Positions 1 to 8,283 of a stretch of DNA of 12,663 nt are shown here, one piece after another (the stretch's first letter is position 1; each line of letters opens with the position of its first letter). The stretch is from Avichristensenella sp031550095. Lineage in GTDB: Bacteria > Bacillota > Clostridia > Christensenellales > Aristaeellaceae. Location: NCBI GenBank assembly GCA_031550095.1, contig JAVBOX010000062.1, positions 1 through 12,663 on the forward strand, in the 5' to 3' direction. A program made the position numbers and the translations under genes. Under the pieces are notes generated by a model. That model did no database searches and had not been told where the DNA came from. It saw only the letters and a program-made list of their open reading frames with translations.

Positions 1-1259
1 GCGATCATGCGCTCGCTCATGAAACACGATGCCTTCTTGAAACGGGGATGCTGGACCAGCGACATCGTCATCACCCGGGTAGACAGGACGCCAGCCACAA
101 AGTTCATGATGATGCCGAACAGAAGGGTATACGCGAAGGAGAGGATCGCGCCGGAGCCGAAGATCATCATGACAAAGGACACGATCAACACCGTAATGTT
201 GCCGTCAAAAACGGAGGAGAAAGCCCGCTTGAATCCATAGTTAACGGCATTCTCGATGATCTTGCCGCTACGGATTTCCTCCCGAATGCGCTCTGAAACG
301 ATGATGTTCGCGTCCACGCCCATGCCGATGGCAAGGATTATGCCGGCAATGCCGGGGAGCGTCACCGTAATTTGAGGCCAGGTGAGCAGCGCCAACTGAC
401 CCGCCACCTGCATCAGCAGCGAAACGGCGGCCACAACGCCGGATAGGCGGTAATAGAGGATCAGCGCCACGCAAAGCAGGATGAACGACACAATGCCGGC
501 GATGATCATGACCTCCAGCGCGTTGCTGCCCAACGCTGGGCTGATGGCGCTGTAATGCTCCGCCGTCATGGAGAAGGGCAGCGTACCAGAGTTGATCTGG
601 TTGGAAAGGGTCCTCGCCTGTTCAGCGGATGCGATGTCCGAAATCGTACATTGGTCCGAATCAATGGCTTGGCGCACGACTGGGGACGAAATCAGCGTTT
701 CATCCATATAGATTGAAATGCGCTGTCCCACAAGGCGCGATGTGGCGTCCGCGAACATCTTCCGGCCTTCCGGTTTAAGCTTTAGGTGGACAAGAAACCC
801 AAAATTCTTCTGATCCTGGCCTGCCGAGGTGCTATCCACATATTTTCCTTCCAGAACCACCTTGCCTTCCGGGTCCCGGAAAGTCAGATGAGCTGTGCTG
901 CCAAGCTCGGAAATAGCCTGATCCGGGTTGAAGTTGGTCTCATCCGTCTTCCAGGGGAACCGAACAAAGATATAGCCATTTTCATGATCAATGGTCACAT
1001 CCCGATCCAGGATGTTGCGCTGATTCAGGCGGGTTTCAAAGATGTTCCGGGCAGCTTCCAGCTCGGCCGCGGTCGGCTTCCGATCCAGATCCTTCGGGGC
1101 AAATGCCGCGTCCACTCCGCCGCGGATATCGATTCCAAAGCGCATTTCAGAAGCGCCGGGGATATGAAATGAGCCGATATGTACCCCAAAAAATGCAATC
1201 CAAGAAAGCGCCAATGTGAAGACGAGCACAACGGTAAAGGCATGTTTTTTCTTCGCCAT
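1..1259 (-). CDS. secD: Protein translocase subunit SecD (partial, C-terminus outside window)
   Basis: SecD works with SecF in the membrane and uses the proton gradient to pull preproteins out of the SecYEG channel. The visible 419 codons start at ATG 1259-1257 and stay open to the left edge. Residues about 8-28 form the first membrane helix. FGIDIRGG follows at about residue 40, matching the conserved GlDlkGG segment. A periplasmic-type region comes next, with the SGTLPF segment before the helical bundle. GMGVDANIIVSERIREE at about residues 309-325 is the signature of the SecD/SecF (RND-like) membrane domain, followed by a NIT-V-LI helix and a final helix ending near STRVM. The chain has reached normal SecD length, so either the stop lies just outside or the protein is a SecDF fusion; the window cannot decide. 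The leader carries a GTGAG-like Shine-Dalgarno. The small secreted-protein gene ends 33 bases upstream, so co-transcription is likely. Confidence 0.94.
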   Translation of the reverse strand, partial: MAKKKHAFTVVLVFTLALSWIAFFGVHIGSFHIPGASEMRFGIDIRGGVDAAFAPKDLDRKPTAAELEAARNIFETRLNQRNILDRDVTIDHENGYIFVRFPWKTDETNFNPDQAISELGSTAHLTFRDPEGKVVLEGKYVDSTSAGQDQKNFGFLVHLKLKPEGRKMFADATSRLVGQRISIYMDETLISSPVVRQAIDSDQCTISDIASAEQARTLSNQINSGTLPFSMTAEHYSAISPALGSNALEVMIIAGIVSFILLCVALILYYRLSGVVAAVSLLMQVAGQLALLTWPQITVTLPGIAGIILAIGMGVDANIIVSERIREEIRSGKIIENAVNYGFKRAFSSVFDGNITVLIVSFVMMIFGSGAILSFAYTLLFGIIMNFVAGVLSTRVMTMSLVQHPRFKKASCFMSERMI

Positions 1260-1292
1260 AATCTCACTGCTCTCTTATTTTATTTGCTTCTT

Positions 1293-1637
1293 TTATGTTC
1301 TGCGTGGGTCGCCCATTGGCGGCGCGTGGATGCCCACGGGTTTTCTGGCCTCCCACCGAAGCGGAGCGCTCCAGCCAACGGGCTGAAGCCGCGACAGGGT
1401 TGTGGAGGCCGCAAATAGGGGAAAATCCAGCTCACGCAAGAAGGAATCCATCCTGTCCATCCGGGGCAGTTCCTCAGCCTCATCGGCACGACCCGCCACA
1501 AGGGAAGGCGACGCTGAAAGAAGCGCATCCACGGGAATAGGGCTTAGTTGGCCTTTTGAAAAAGCGGGTGGAAATCCTGATGTGATCATCAGCATAATGG
1601 CAATCACAACACACATAGTGCGCCCCATGTATGCCAT
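1293..1637 (-). CDS. Small putative secreted protein upstream of secD, function unknown
   Basis: I do not recognise this 114-residue product. Residues 1-27 look like a Sec signal peptide: a short charged start (MAYMGR), a hydrophobic core (CVVIAIMLMI) and an AFS-K cleavage site after residue 27. The mature part is polar and proline-rich, has no cysteine, and ends in a basic PRRT. ATG 1637-1635 is preceded by AGGGGAGG with suitable spacing; a second in-frame ATG (Met4) is possible but further from the site. A promoter-like element lies upstream at 1684-1712, and secD starts 33 bases after the stop, which suggests a two-gene or longer operon. Overlapping open frames exist on both strands, so the call rests on the signal peptide, ribosome site and position. 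The C-terminal half shows no recognisable domain and could be poorly conserved. Confidence 0.5.
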   Translation of the reverse strand: MAYMGRTMCVVIAIMLMITSGFPPAFSKGQLSPIPVDALLSASPSLVAGRADEAEELPRMDRMDSFLRELDFPLFAASTTLSRLQPVGWSAPLRWEARKPVGIHAPPMGDPRRT

Positions 1638-1683
1638 CGGCCTCCCCTCTATCCCAAAGGTTTATAAGAAATCAACATCCTGT

Positions 1684-1712
1684 ATTCTATCTTGTTTTCA
1701 ACATTTCAACAA
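1684..1712 (-). promoter_or_regulatory. Putative sigma-A promoter for the small protein-secD transcript
   Basis: On the minus strand TTGTTG (1712-1707) is followed after exactly 17 bases by TAGAAT (1689-1684), a five-of-six match to the -10 consensus. The predicted start would lie near 1677 and give a leader of about 40 bases before ATG 1637. The -35 match is weak, and the call rests on motif and spacing only. Confidence 0.4.
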
Positions 1713-1757
1713 GTGTTTTTCGCCTGAAATAAAATTGCTTTTGCAAACGGAAAGGAA

Positions 1758-1786
1758 TTGTAGGGAAATGCGGAGCATGCTATACT
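1758..1786 (+). promoter_or_regulatory. Putative extended -10 promoter for the acyltransferase operon
   Basis: TATACT at 1781-1786 is preceded by TGC, giving an extended -10 (TGcTATACT). TTGTAG at 1758-1763 sits 17 bases upstream as a weak -35. The predicted start would be near 1793, only about 18 bases before ATG 1811, so the leader is short and holds little besides the Shine-Dalgarno AGGAG at 1801-1805. It is divergent from the minus-strand promoter at 1684-1712. Confidence 0.5.
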
Positions 1787-1810
1787 ACAGCCAGGGAATG
1801 AGGAGATGAA

Positions 1811-3097
1811 ATGGCCGGGACGAAGAAATATAGATGGTTTAAACTGGACAACGCCGGCAAATTGTATCCGGCAATCGCCACATCCCAATGGAGTAGTCTC
1901 TTTCGCGTATCCGTGCTGTTGATGACGGATGTGGTGCCGGAGACCCTGCAAATTGCCTTGGATCGGGTTTTGCCCCGTTTTCCCACCATGGCGGTGCGCA
2001 TGCGCCGGGGCTTGTTCTGGTACTATTTGGAGGCCAACAAAAAGCCCCTCTATGTGGAGTTGGATACGGGGCATCCCTGCATGCGCGTTCGCTGGAAAGA
2101 AAACAACGGCTATCTTTTGCGTGTCCTGTACTATAGGCGCCGCATTTCCGTGGAATTCTTTCACTCCCTCACAGACGGCACTGGTGGATTCATCTTTTTA
2201 AAAACCCTGGCGGCGGAGTATCTTCGCCTGTTAGGAATGAGAATTCCCTCTGGGGAAGGCATCCTGGACCTTAAAAAAAAGCCCACATCAGGGGAGATGG
2301 AGGACGCGTTCAACCGCATGCCTCTCCCCAAAGCCCATGTTTCCCGCAGGGATTCCAGGGCATATCATTTGCCCGGACAGGCGGACCCCCCCCATACGCT
2401 GCACGTGATCGCGGCCTCTATGTCCACACAGCAGGTGCAGGCGTGTTCCAAGCAGCTCTCCGTTACCGTCACGGAGTATTTGACTGCGGCGCTGCTCTAC
2501 GTCGCTTATCTTCATCAGCAACAGGGAAAGCGCCGCTACCGGCGTCAGCCGTTGCGGGTATCCGTGCCCGTCAACATGCGCCGTTTTTACCCCTCGGAAA
2601 CGCTGCGCAATCTTTCCTCCTTTGTAAACCCTGGGATCGACCCGAAGCTTGGAACGTATACGTTTGAGGAAATTGCCCGAGACGTTCACGCGTTTATGCA
2701 GTACGCCTTGAACCCCAAGTTTTTATTCGCGGGCATCGCCACCAATGTGGCCAGCGAGCGGAACCTCCTGCTTCGCCTTGCTCCCCTGCCCCTGAAAAAC
2801 TTGGTGATCAATACCGTATTCCGGTATGTTGGAGAAAGAGCCATGACGACGACGCTCACCAGCGTTGGCCGAATCACCGTGCCCAAGCAAATGATGTCCC
2901 AAGTAGACCGGTTTGAGCTGATGCTCGGCGCCTCCGCCTCCCCTGGCTGCAACGCGGCGCTAACCACAACCCGAGACAGGATGCTGCTCATTTTCACCCG
3001 CAATCAGCGGGACGCTACATTACCCCGGGAGATGCTGCGCTTCTTAGTAGAGCAAGGCATTGAAGTAACTGTTGAAAGCAATCAGGAGAATCAATAA
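1811..3097 (+). CDS. HxxxDG acyltransferase (alcohol acetyltransferase / condensation-domain-like)
   Basis: The 428-residue soluble protein resembles the alcohol acetyltransferase group of the chloramphenicol acetyltransferase-like fold, related to condensation domains and mycobacterial PapA proteins. These enzymes move an acyl group from a thioester to a hydroxyl or amine. The catalytic motif is FFHSLTDGTGG at residues 116-126, with His118 as the expected base and Asp122-Gly123. The first His of the classical HHxxxDG is Phe here, which still leaves the catalytic second His. A second family hallmark, SVPVNMRRFYPSETLRNLSS, lies at about residues 251-270 and matches the PVN-R...RN segment lining the active-site tunnel. 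AGGAG at 1801-1805 sits five bases before the ATG. The stop overlaps the ATG of the zinc-ribbon membrane protein by one base, so the two are translationally coupled. The substrate is unknown; an envelope lipid or glycan is an inference from the membrane-bound partner. Confidence 0.82.
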   Translation: MAGTKKYRWFKLDNAGKLYPAIATSQWSSLFRVSVLLMTDVVPETLQIALDRVLPRFPTMAVRMRRGLFWYYLEANKKPLYVELDTGHPCMRVRWKENNGYLLRVLYYRRRISVEFFHSLTDGTGGFIFLKTLAAEYLRLLGMRIPSGEGILDLKKKPTSGEMEDAFNRMPLPKAHVSRRDSRAYHLPGQADPPHTLHVIAASMSTQQVQACSKQLSVTVTEYLTAALLYVAYLHQQQGKRRYRRQPLRVSVPVNMRRFYPSETLRNLSSFVNPGIDPKLGTYTFEEIARDVHAFMQYALNPKFLFAGIATNVASERNLLLRLAPLPLKNLVINTVFRYVGERAMTTTLTSVGRITVPKQMMSQVDRFELMLGASASPGCNAALTTTRDRMLLIFTRNQRDATLPREMLRFLVEQGIEVTVESNQENQ

Positions 3098-3798
3098 TGG
3101 CTTATTGTGTTCATTGTGGCGTAAAGCTGGGAAACGCGGAGAAGACATGTCCCTTATGCGGAACGGAGGTCTTGGATCTCGCGTCCCCATTCGATCCGGA
3201 AGCGCCTAAGCCCTTCCCAGTTCGAACGCCAGAGCAGACGCTGACGATCAATCGAAAATACACCCTTTCGCTTCTTTCGCTTCTTTTGCTTTTGCCCGCC
3301 CTTCTATGTCTTTTGCTGGATCTGTTCAGCGACGGCATCAGCTGGAGTATCTATCCGGCCGGGGTCTTGGCGTTGATCTGGATCGTCTTTACAGTCCCCC
3401 TCCTGATTCGAAGGCAAAGGCTTTATAGCACCATATCCATCACCGGTGCCGCGCTGGCGGGGTATCTTTTCATGGTGGAACGCTTATCCATGTCGCCGGG
3501 ATGGTTTTTCCCAATCGTGCTGCCCGCGCTGGTCATTCTCGTCTTTATGACCCTCTTTGTCGTGGCGCTTATCCGAAAGTGGAGATTGCGCGTTCTTTTG
3601 GTGCTGTCCGTCTGCTTCTTCCTTGTGGGTCTTTTGGTGCTCGCGGTGGAAGCGCTTTGCGTCGGCTATGGGATCAGCGACCGGATTATCTGGTCTCTTT
3701 TTGTTATCTCTCCATGTTTCTTCATCGGCCTTCTGCTCTACATTGTCTATCGAAATCAAGCGCTTTACAGTGAACTGAGACGCTGGCTTCATTTTTAG
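3097..3798 (+). CDS. Zinc-ribbon six-helix membrane protein (DUF6320-like)
   Basis: This 233-residue protein begins with a zinc ribbon, Cys4-x2-Cys7 and Cys18-x2-Cys21 (YCVHCG and CPLCGTE). A Pro-rich linker of about 30 residues follows, then six predicted membrane helices at roughly 53-75, 81-103, 110-126, 134-158, 163-188 and 196-217. It ends with a short basic amphipathic tail. It resembles the proteins annotated as DUF6320 in clostridia, which from memory sit next to an alcohol-acetyltransferase-like gene as here; the family assignment is by recall, not by search. The ATG at 3097 overlaps the upstream TAA, and AGGAGA at 3084-3089 inside that gene is its ribosome site. The coupling suggests a fixed stoichiometry, for example a membrane platform for the cytosolic acyltransferase. 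No catalytic motif is visible. Confidence 0.8.
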   Translation: MAYCVHCGVKLGNAEKTCPLCGTEVLDLASPFDPEAPKPFPVRTPEQTLTINRKYTLSLLSLLLLLPALLCLLLDLFSDGISWSIYPAGVLALIWIVFTVPLLIRRQRLYSTISITGAALAGYLFMVERLSMSPGWFFPIVLPALVILVFMTLFVVALIRKWRLRVLLVLSVCFFLVGLLVLAVEALCVGYGISDRIIWSLFVISPCFFIGLLLYIVYRNQALYSELRRWLHF

Positions 3799-3817
3799 CG
3801 CAAAATACCAATGTGAT

Positions 3818-3829
3818 ATGAAGCTTCAT
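3818..3829. repeat. Perfect 12-base palindrome in the intergenic gap
   Basis: ATGAAGCTTCAT is a perfect inverted repeat without a spacer, lying 20 bases after the zinc-ribbon gene and 48 before the next ATG. It is AT-rich and has no T-run, so it is not an intrinsic terminator. It could be an operator half-site pair or chance. Confidence 0.25.
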
Positions 3830-3877
3830 CAATAGGCACACTAAGGGGCGCTACGCGCGGGGAAAGGTGGGACTCAA

Positions 3878-5164
3878 ATGGAATTCAATCGCAGAAACGT
3901 CCGAACGCTGCTCAGCATCATCACGTTCACAATCCTTTTGATGGGGTTGGTTTGGAACATCGGGGTTGTGATGCAGGCAGCCCAGAAAGGCCTGGGCTTT
4001 ATTTCCTTTTTTGTCATTGGGCTGAGCCTCGCTTTTCTTATGAATACTCCCCTTCGGAACATCGAAAGCCGGCTCTTTCCCCCGCTTGACAGACGTTTTG
4101 GCGCTCGCTGGCGTTCCATCCGGCGGCCTTTCGCCGTGCTGCTCTCCGTGCTGCTGGTCATTGGGCTCCTGTTCGCCGCCATATTCCTGGTTATTCCTGA
4201 GCTGGTCAACACCTTTAAGGTCATCGGGGAACAATTCCCAAAGTTCATCGACGGCGCAAACAGCCTCGTTCAGGACATTTCCGAGAAATCCGGGCGCTCT
4301 TTGGAATCGTTCAATATGCCCAAGCTGGATTGGGTGAAAATCGGCGATGCCGTGCTGGGCTGGTTCCAAACGGGAGCAAGTTCCATTATGGAGGACACTA
4401 TGTCCGCCGCCACGTCCTTCGCTTCCGGCGTATTCAATGTCATGGTTGGTTTCGTGGTCGCGCTGTATGTGCTGTTGAACAAAGATAAGCTTTCCGCCCA
4501 GCTCAAACGGCTGCTTTACGCTTATTTGCCTGAAAAACGTGTAGACCGCTTCCTGGAGATCGGGCATTTAGCCAACCAAGCCTTTGGCAATTTTATCGGC
4601 GGGCAGTTCCTTGAATCCATCATCCTCGGCATCCTTTGTTTCCTGGGCATGACAATCCTTGGATTCCCCTATGCCCCGATGGTCGCTGTGCTGGTGGGTG
4701 TCATGGCTTTCATCCCCATGTTTGGCGCGTTCATCGGCTGTTCGGTAGGGCTCTTCTTAATCATCGTTAATCAGGGCCTCCTTCAGGGGATCTGGTTTCT
4801 CGTATTTTTCTTGGTGTTACAGCAGATTGAGGGAAATCTGATCTATCCCCATGTGGTGGGAAAAAAAGTCAGCCTGCCAGGGCTTTGGGTGCTGACAGGC
4901 GTGACGCTCTTCGGCAATATCGCCGGCATTATGGGCATGCTGGTAAGCGTGCCGCTCACATCGCTGATCTATACTCTTGTGAAGCAAGGCGTGAACCGGC
5001 GAACGAAGGCTCCGGAAGCGGAGCCCCACGAATCAGGCGAGCCCTTAATCCCGCCTGATGCCAACCCTTCAGCGCTCTCCGCGCCTAAGCCGGCGGCTGG
5101 GCAGGATAAGGGCAAAGCCCGCCTTCCAAAGAATCCCCCAAAGCGCAGAAACAAAAGAGCATAA
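3878..5164 (+). CDS. AI-2E family transporter (PerM/YdiK/TqsA-like)
   Basis: The 428-residue protein belongs to the AI-2E family of membrane permeases, whose members have been linked to autoinducer-2 export, sodium/proton antiport or small-molecule efflux; the substrate cannot be read from the sequence. The family layout is clear. Two helices lie at about 11-31 and 40-56, a third at 85-108, then a soluble insert of about 70 residues (110-180). A helix at 181-200 and a cluster of C-terminal helices from about 240 to 366 follow. The family signature QQIEGNLIYPHVVGKKVSLP lies at residues 315-334. After residue 370 there is a hydrophilic tail rich in Pro, Ala, Lys and Arg, ending KRRNKRA. The ATG has AGGTGG seven bases upstream. 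The gene follows the zinc-ribbon gene by 79 bases without a visible terminator, so it may be read through from that operon. Confidence 0.9.
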   Translation: MEFNRRNVRTLLSIITFTILLMGLVWNIGVVMQAAQKGLGFISFFVIGLSLAFLMNTPLRNIESRLFPPLDRRFGARWRSIRRPFAVLLSVLLVIGLLFAAIFLVIPELVNTFKVIGEQFPKFIDGANSLVQDISEKSGRSLESFNMPKLDWVKIGDAVLGWFQTGASSIMEDTMSAATSFASGVFNVMVGFVVALYVLLNKDKLSAQLKRLLYAYLPEKRVDRFLEIGHLANQAFGNFIGGQFLESIILGILCFLGMTILGFPYAPMVAVLVGVMAFIPMFGAFIGCSVGLFLIIVNQGLLQGIWFLVFFLVLQQIEGNLIYPHVVGKKVSLPGLWVLTGVTLFGNIAGIMGMLVSVPLTSLIYTLVKQGVNRRTKAPEAEPHESGEPLIPPDANPSALSAPKPAAGQDKGKARLPKNPPKRRNKRA

Positions 5165-5217
5165 AACCCGTTGCCCTGCCATTCATGCGCGTTAACCAGA
5201 AAATAAACGCTTTGCCG

Positions 5218-8200
5218 TTATGGCCCGATGATGGTTCCACCGTCGCCGATGCTCCAGCCCAAGGCTTCTATGGCGCTCTTTGGCAGAATGCCCGCGTCGA
5301 TCCACAGGATATCGGCGCCAGAAGGTGCTTCAAACGTGGCCGTGTAGACGATGCTTCGGGCAACCCAGGGCAGCTTGCTGTTGATTAACCCCAGCCCTTC
5401 CACGGTTCGCGTGGGAACAAAGTCGTTTCCGATGGCAAAGCTGACCTGATATCGGCCCGGATGAACCTTCTCAAAGCGGTACCTGCCGTAAGCGTCCGAC
5501 TTGGTCTCGTCCGTTAAAACCAGCTGACCGCTCGATTCCACCCGCCACAGGGAAACAGCGATGTCAGGTGCTGGCGGTTCCACAGAATCTTGAAGGCCGT
5601 TTCCATTCTCGTCGATCCAGACCGTGTCGCCGATGCGCGCGGGCCACATGCACCCCACATTCATGTCCATCAGCCCGCTGCCCATCTCGATTACAATAAG
5701 CTCACCCGTCCCTACGTTCTCGGTGGCATGGGTGATGATGGATCCCCCTTCCACCGGATCGGAGAAAACGTAGCCATCCGGCAGCGTGACAAGAATCTGG
5801 CATGTGCCGGGAGGCAGCTCATTGAACAAGTAGTTGCCGTCCGCATCCGTAACGGTTTCCTTCAGCACATTGCCCTGCTCATCCAAGAGGGTCACAGGCA
5901 CATCGATAACAGGCTCCTCATCCCTTCCCACTTGGCTGTCACCGTTGGTGTCATTCCAAATGTTGCCCATGATATACGAAGCGTAATAGGCGGACGCTGT
6001 AAACTCAATGTTCTCGCCCATTTCCAGTTTCAGCATGGTGCTTTCCTTGCCGCTATACATGATTGCGCCTTCCGGCGGGACAATGCCAATGCTATAGAAG
6101 CCCGGCTGCAGCTTGTCGAAGCGAAATTTCCCATCCTCCTGCGTTCCAGTAAAGCTCTCGATGATGCCCTCTTCCAGGGGCTCGTCTTCTTTTTCATGCT
6201 TGCGAAGGGTCACCATGGCAAGCGCCATAGGTTCCTCGCTCTCATCCACTTCCCCGTTGAAATTGCTATCCACCCAGATGAAGCCCTCAATAACGGTCTG
6301 GGGCAAAAGCTTAATATCCACATCCGGCGCGGAGCGCTGCTGCGGGACATTCACGGCTACGACGCCGGTGACATCCGGCTCAAACAGCCAGTCAAACGGC
6401 TGTTCAAAATGAAGCTCCATATTGCCTCCAGGCACATCCGTAAACCGGTATTTCCCCTCCTGATCCGTCTCTATTTCGGCGATAACGGCGCCATCCTTCA
6501 TCAAGGTGACACCAATGCCGGGGAGACCTTCTTCCGTGCCCTTCTTTGTAACTTTTCCACCCACGGTGCCTGTGAAAATAGCGCCGGCGTCAATTTCAAC
6601 CTTGTTTTCACCCATAGCCATGCTAAACACGGACGTGGTGCCCACATTGCCCTCCGTAGGGATGATCGTACTTGCGCGGCCAGCCTCGTAGTTGGGCGGG
6701 CTAAAATGCATTCCGCTCGGAAGGGCTACCCGTACTGAATAATCGCCAGGAGGGAGCATATGGAAGCTGTACGTTCCATCTCTCGCCGTGGTGGTCTCCG
6801 CATAGGGCTTCGCGTCCTTCACCAGCGTGATAGCGCAGTCGGCAAACGGCGGATTTCCACCTGCGTAGAGTCCGTTTCCACGGATATCCTGCCAAACAGA
6901 ACCGGAAATCGAAGCGCCTAAATACACGCCTGCGTCCAGGAGTAGCGTCTCTCCGCTAGGCAGGAAAACCTGCGCGGTCTCACCCACCGATCCTTGCGCC
7001 TCGGGAGCATCGCTGTTAAAGGACGGCGCGTCATCCCGGTTGGCAGTGAAAGCGTACCCTGGGGGAATCTCAAACCGGAGCGAGTAATAGCCGGGTAAAA
7101 TGCCTCGGAAATGGTATGCGCCGCTTGAATCGCTCTGGATCTTCGTGTCCTCCGTACCATCGGCTCTCAGAAGTGTCACATCCGTGGACAAGCCTTCGGC
7201 CCCTTCGGCACGAATTCCGTCATAGTCCGGGTCCACAAAGACCAAACCGGAAATTTCGCCCCGTTTCGCGATTCCCGCTCCTACTTCGATTTCATTTTCG
7301 CCTGCCACGAAAGCAATTGCTTTGCCTTCGCCCCAACCGCCTTCCTCCCGCTCTACGCCCGAGAGATATCCCCAGTCCGAAGAGGGCAGGCTATACTTGA
7401 GTTTGAATGTGCCTGGGCGCAGGTCCGCGAAAACCGCCCGGCCATCGTCATCCGTCTTCGCGGACGCCACAAAGGACACCCCCGCGTCGGATATCCGATA
7501 CAGTTCTAACGCAATTCCACCCCGGCCCTTTTCACCGAGGTCCTGTCCATCCACATTCTCATCCAGCCACACACGCGCCCGGATGGTTGCCTTCCGCAAG
7601 GCTCCGGCATTGACCGTGGCCGTCATCACACCGCCCACCGAAAGGTTAACGGCCAGCTCCGCCTCATGGCTGTCCACCGTTGGCATGGAACTGGCGACCA
7701 CCGCGCCCAAAATGTTGCTGTGCTGGCTGGTAAAGACACAATCCTCCGGCAAGGAGACTTTAATCCGATACTTGCCCAGGCGTAAGCCTGAGAACCGGTA
7801 GGCGCCTTGGGCATCCGTCTGGGTCCATTGAACAGCTTCATCCCCCGAGGTAAGCGTTATCCCGGCCCCCGGCAGGAGTGGCTCTCCTTGATCGAGCACA
7901 CCGTTGGCGTTTAGGTCATGGAACGCCACGCCAGATACAGTGCCAGCCGCCGTTCCGCCGCACTGGAGGTATTCCAAAGATTGGCCCGAGGTGAGGGAAT
8001 ACAGTTCACTGGTTCCAGAAAACGCGTCTACCCCTTGGATGAGAACGCCTGGAGCGGTTCTCGCTTGCCGGGCAAAGATCATGTTATCCGGAAGCTGAAC
8101 GCTTATCCGATAGTTGGCGGGAACCAAGCCCTCAAAGGAGAATTCCCCATTGCGGCCAGTCGTTGTTGCGGTTACCGTTTCGCCAATCTCCGTGAGAAGC

Positions 8201-8283
8201 ACTACGTTAACGTTGGGCAGTCCCGGCTCATTTCCCGCATAATCGCCGTCATCTTCCTGGTCCTTCCAGACGCGGCCCGCCAA
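5218..8283 (-). repeat. Array of nine SdrD-B-like coding repeats
   Basis: This stretch encodes residues 882-1902 of the giant protein as nine units of roughly 90-120 residues. Recurrent landmarks are G-x-V-W-x-D at the start, an acidic Asn/Asp-Gly loop, and the core DGxYxFxxLxPGxY, for example DGTYSFHMLPPGDYSVRVAL. Unit six (from about 1455) lacks the acidic loop and is shorter, more like a carboxypeptidase-regulatory unit. The copies are well diverged at the DNA level, so this looks like an old domain expansion rather than a recent tandem duplication. Confidence 0.8.

Noticed and set aside
1402..1809. Plus-strand frame of 135 codons overlapping the small secreted protein and promoter region
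   Set aside because: It lacks a ribosome site, runs through both putative promoters, ends at the ribosome site of the acyltransferase, and its translation has no recognisable feature.
3848..3858. GCGC-TAC-GCGC mini-hairpin before the AI-2E ribosome site
   Set aside because: A four-pair stem of low-complexity GC sequence is expected by chance here and lacks a T-run or any further structure.
3851..4567. Minus-strand open frame of 238 codons opposite the AI-2E gene
   Set aside because: The product is low-complexity polar with many His, Gln and Asn and is antisense to nine-helix coding sequence, so it is a shadow frame.
5165..5217. A bidirectional terminator between the convergent AI-2E and giant-protein genes
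   Set aside because: The 53-base gap has only a five-pair inverted repeat (GCGTT...AACGC) with a long loop and no T-run on either strand, so no terminator can be supported.
5590..6738. Long plus-strand open frame (382 codons) opposite the giant surface protein gene
   Set aside because: It is antisense to a strongly repetitive, clearly coding frame, its translation is rich in His and Arg without domains, and no ribosome site supports it. It is a shadow of the GC-biased codons on the other strand.
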